Of a DNA stretch of 55,972 bases, positions 53,192 through 55,972 are shown piece by piece. The notes beneath the pieces were generated by a model. It was not told the DNA's origin, made no database searches, and saw nothing but the letters and a program-made list of their open reading frames with translations. Position 1 is the first letter of the stretch. The number at the start of each line of letters is the position of its first letter. Position numbers and translations under genes: made by a program. Source of the stretch: Alphaproteobacteria bacterium. GTDB taxonomy: Bacteria; Pseudomonadota; Alphaproteobacteria; SMXQ01. Location: the NCBI GenBank assembly GCA_004356985.1, contig SMXQ01000074.1:1-55972 (forward strand), in the 5' to 3' direction.

Positions 53192-54115
53192 ATGGCCGGC
53201 CACAGGATCGACATCCATCATCATTTCTATCCACCCGACCTCAAGGACGTTCTCGGCGGCGGACCGACCCGGGACTGGACGGTGCAATCGTCGCTCGACG
53301 AAATGGATGCCAACGAATTCGCCTCCGTGGCGTTGTCGGCCTCGTCGATTCCCACCGCCTGGTGGCGCCACGACGATGACTGGCTGCGCAAGACGGTGCG
53401 CCGGTTCAACGAATTCGGCGCCGAGATGGTCAAGGACAGGCCCGACCGCTTCGCGCTGTTCGCCTTCCTCTCCATGCGCGACGTCGACGGCAGCCTGGCC
53501 GAGATCGAATACGTCTTCGATACCCTGGGCGCCGACGGCGTCGGCATCGCCACCTCGTTCGGCGACAAATGGCCGGGCGATGGCGAATTCGCGCCGATCT
53601 TCGACGAGCTCGACCGCAGGGGCGCGCTGGTCTACGTCCACCCGACGGTGCCGTTCTGTTGCGAAGGCCTGTTGGGCGTCTCCTCGTCCCTGGTCGAATA
53701 CCCGTTCGATACCGCCCGCGCCATCCTCAGCCTGTTGCTGGGCGGCACCTTCATCCGTTGCCGCAATATCCGTTTCGTGTTCTGCCACGCCGGCGGCGTG
53801 TTGCCGGCGCTGACCGGGCGGATCGAATGGGGCACGGCGCGGATAGAGGGTTTTCCCGCGCTCACCCCCGACGGCTACCGGGCCGAGCTGGCGCGGCTCC
53901 ATTTCGACACCGCCACCTCGGCCAACCCGATCGCCCTCGGCGCGCTGCGCGCGGTGGTGCCGGTCAGCCAAATCCTGTTCGGCAGCGATTTTCCCTATGG
54001 CCGCATCGGCCCGACCCTGGCCGGGCTGGACCATTGCGGGTTAACCAAAGCCGAACGCGCCGCCGTTGAACGCGGCAACGCGCTGCGCCTGGTGCCGCGC
54101 TTGGGCGCTGGGTGA
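53192..54115 (+). CDS. Amidohydrolase-2 family protein (ACMSD-like, HxH metal motif)
   Basis: IDIHHHFYPPDLKDVL; FVFCHAGGVLPALTGRIEW; ILFGSDFPYG. Confidence 0.9.
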   Translation: MAGHRIDIHHHFYPPDLKDVLGGGPTRDWTVQSSLDEMDANEFASVALSASSIPTAWWRHDDDWLRKTVRRFNEFGAEMVKDRPDRFALFAFLSMRDVDGSLAEIEYVFDTLGADGVGIATSFGDKWPGDGEFAPIFDELDRRGALVYVHPTVPFCCEGLLGVSSSLVEYPFDTARAILSLLLGGTFIRCRNIRFVFCHAGGVLPALTGRIEWGTARIEGFPALTPDGYRAELARLHFDTATSANPIALGALRAVVPVSQILFGSDFPYGRIGPTLAGLDHCGLTKAERAAVERGNALRLVPRLGAG

Positions 54116-54195
54116 GCGTTGAGCGTGCCGCCCGGGCGCCGGACCAGCCCCGGGCGGTGCAGGCCGATGAAGCCGCGGTGCTTTGTTTGAAAACG

Positions 54196-54223
54196 TCGTA
54201 TTCAACCAACTGGTTGAATACGA
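54196..54223. terminator. Perfect 12-bp stem / 4-nt loop hairpin, possible terminator
   Basis: tcgtattcaacc-aact-ggttgaatacga followed by attttg. Confidence 0.55.
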
Positions 54224-54234
54224 ATTTTGCGAGC

Positions 54235-54451
54235 TAGCAGGCTGCTGAAAGACTCTGCTTCGTGGCCCGATGCTTCGAGACACGCGCTATGCGCGTTCCT
54301 TAGCATGAGGGTGAGTTGACACGCTCTACGCGCGTTCCCCGGCATGAGGGTAAGTTATGGAAATAACTCATTCCTTATCCTGAGGAAGGCCCTGGGGGGC
54401 CTGTCTCGAAGGATGGGCAACTGCTTCAAACGGTTTTTCGCCAGCCTGCTA
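54235..54451. repeat. 217-bp MITE-like / palindromic intergenic element with terminal inverted repeats
   Basis: Ends tagcaggctgctgaaagac and (rc) tagcaggctggcgaaaaac; inner arms cccgatgcttcgagacacgc / (rc) cccatccttcgagacaggc; two 39-bp direct repeats 54279-54317 and 54318-54356. Confidence 0.8.
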
Positions 54452-55006
54452 ATTGAGCTCGCGGTCCTTCCAGTATTTGGTGCCCTGGATGGTGGCCTGG
54501 AGGGCCAAGCCGCTCTCGGTGAGCTGGTAAAGCCTAATCCCCGGTGCGATGTCGACGGCACCGGCCCAGGCGTCGCCCTTGGAACCGGCCTTGGCCGCGG
54601 CGTCGGCCTGGGCGGAAGCGTCCCAGCCCTTGTTGATGAACCATTGCAAATTCTTGCGCCGGGTGAACACGAACACGCCGCGGAAATCCTTGATGCCGAG
54701 ACCAATGCCGATGCCCGCCGATCCCATGTTCATGTAGGTGTTCTTGCCGGTCTTGTTGTCGTGCACCACGCCCCAGCCGCCACCGGCCGACAAAAAGATC
54801 AGGTTGACGCCGATATTGGAGAACACGCCATAGCCGGCGGCGGTCCTGATGCGCGCGCGCGCGCTGGGCTCCAGCTTATAGAGCTTGGTGAGCGTGTCGG
54901 CGCGCATCTTCAAAATGGTGGCGCGTTTTTCCGCCACCGTGCTGCCCGCAGCGCAGGCCCCAAGCAGGGCGACGAGAAAGAGCGGCATGATCAATCTAAG
55001 TTTCAT
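54449..55006 (-). CDS. SYLF/YSC84-domain lipoprotein
   Basis: Lipobox LLGACA; AAGYGVFSNIGVNLIFLSAGGGWGVVHDNKTGKNTYMNMGSAGIGIGLGIKDFRGVFVF. Confidence 0.88.
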   Translation of the reverse strand: MKLRLIMPLFLVALLGACAAGSTVAEKRATILKMRADTLTKLYKLEPSARARIRTAAGYGVFSNIGVNLIFLSAGGGWGVVHDNKTGKNTYMNMGSAGIGIGLGIKDFRGVFVFTRRKNLQWFINKGWDASAQADAAAKAGSKGDAWAGAVDIAPGIRLYQLTESGLALQATIQGTKYWKDRELN

Positions 55007-55311
55007 GGTGATCCTCGAATATCTTGCGGCCTGGGCGGATCGGGCGGCCGCCGCCATCCGTCGCCATGGATGGCAACGGACCCTCGCAAGGTTAATAAAT
55101 CTTTTTAGCTCCCGCCGCCAGTTCACCGCCCCCGTTGCCCGGTCCACGGCGCCCGAATAGGCCGAAATATGCCCCATCTCCACCCATGGATGGATTCCTA
55201 AGATATTGAAACTACACCATTCCAGGCCATTTCAACGCAAATTTAAAATAGCTAAAATTTTATTTAATAGTATTCACCCCGCACCCGCCTAGGGGATAGG
55301 ATGTGCCCATC

Positions 55312-55818
55312 ATGAGACGGTTTGCATCCATCCTCGCCATGTTGGCGGCACTTAATCTCGCCGGCTGCGCCGGGGTCGCGTTGACCGCCGGCGGCATCGC
55401 CGGCAGCGCCGGCGTCAATCACACCCTCAGCGGCATCGTTTACAAGACCTTCACCGCCCCCCTCAAGGATATGAGGATCGCCACGCTCAAGACCCTCAAC
55501 CGGATGCAGATCAAGGTCACCGCCGACAAAAAGGCGGAATATGGGTGGCGCATCGACGGCACGGCGTTCGAGAGGACCATCGAGATCGAGTTGGAGCGGT
55601 TGACCCCCGCCGCCACCCGCATGCGGGTCACCACCAACAAGGGATCCATATTCAAGGACAGCGCCACCAGCACCGAAATCATATTACAGACCGCCCGGCG
55701 CCTGGAAAACACCAAGCGGCGCAAACAAAACGCTAAACAGCGCCAGAAAAACACCACCCAGCGCCCGGCAAACACGAAAAAGCCGCGCCACAGCCACACT
55801 AGTGGGAGTAAATCATGA
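55312..55818 (+). CDS. DUF3568-like lipoprotein with basic C-terminal tail
   Basis: Lipobox LAGCAG; TLSGIVYKTFTAPLKDMRIATLKTLNRMQIKVT; K/R/Q/N-rich tail. Confidence 0.75.
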   Translation: MRRFASILAMLAALNLAGCAGVALTAGGIAGSAGVNHTLSGIVYKTFTAPLKDMRIATLKTLNRMQIKVTADKKAEYGWRIDGTAFERTIEIELERLTPAATRMRVTTNKGSIFKDSATSTEIILQTARRLENTKRRKQNAKQRQKNTTQRPANTKKPRHSHTSGSKS

Positions 55819-55972
55819 AACGTTTATTGCTGCCTTTCGGTTTCGCCATCGCCATAGCCCTCGCCATGGGAGGCCCGGCCACCGCACAGGAGACCGACGC
55901 CGCGCTCTCGACCGGCAACCAGAAAATCGTCGATGCCATTTATGATTCCCAGTTCGGGTCCTTCAACGATCA
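55815..55972 (+). CDS. Secreted protein, 3'-truncated by window edge
   Basis: ATG overlapping previous stop; MKRLLLPFGFAIAIALAMGGPATAQ signal peptide, open to window end. Confidence 0.6.
   Translation, partial: MKRLLLPFGFAIAIALAMGGPATAQETDAALSTGNQKIVDAIYDSQFGSFND

Overview
This GC-rich window (about 56 kb) looks like alphaproteobacterial chromosome, probably Rhodospirillales-like. That placement is inferred from gene content and order and was not checked against a database. Most of it is conserved core genome: rel/spoT(partial)-DUF2062-pdxJ-acpS-lepB-rnc-era-recO, parC, bpt, motB-motA, hemB//marR, a LivHMGF ABC transporter plus a LivK-like binding protein, rpiB-glyA-nrdR-ribD-ribE-ribH-nusB-thiL, hppA, and bamE//CBP3-like-DUF177-rpmF-plsX-fabH-ihfA-merR-tRNA-Pro(GGG). 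Accessory or poorly characterised parts are: (i) a duplicated pair of secreted proteins carrying four copies of a two-cysteine repeat, flanking a Sel1 gene (8.98-11.58 kb); (ii) a candidate catabolic island of three amidohydrolase-2 proteins and two Gfo/Idh/MocA oxidoreductases, one frameshifted at CCCCGGGG (47-54 kb); (iii) a 217-bp MITE-like inverted-repeat element whose terminal repeat supplies the stop codon of a SYLF lipoprotein gene (54.2-54.45 kb); (iv) three in-frame micro-tandem duplications within about 810 bp in and beside a hybrid histidine kinase; (v) a Sel1 protein with a C-terminal HExxH domain. No CRISPR array, prophage, transposase or complete defence system was recognised. 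All calls come from reading the sequence and supplied translations; no searches were run.
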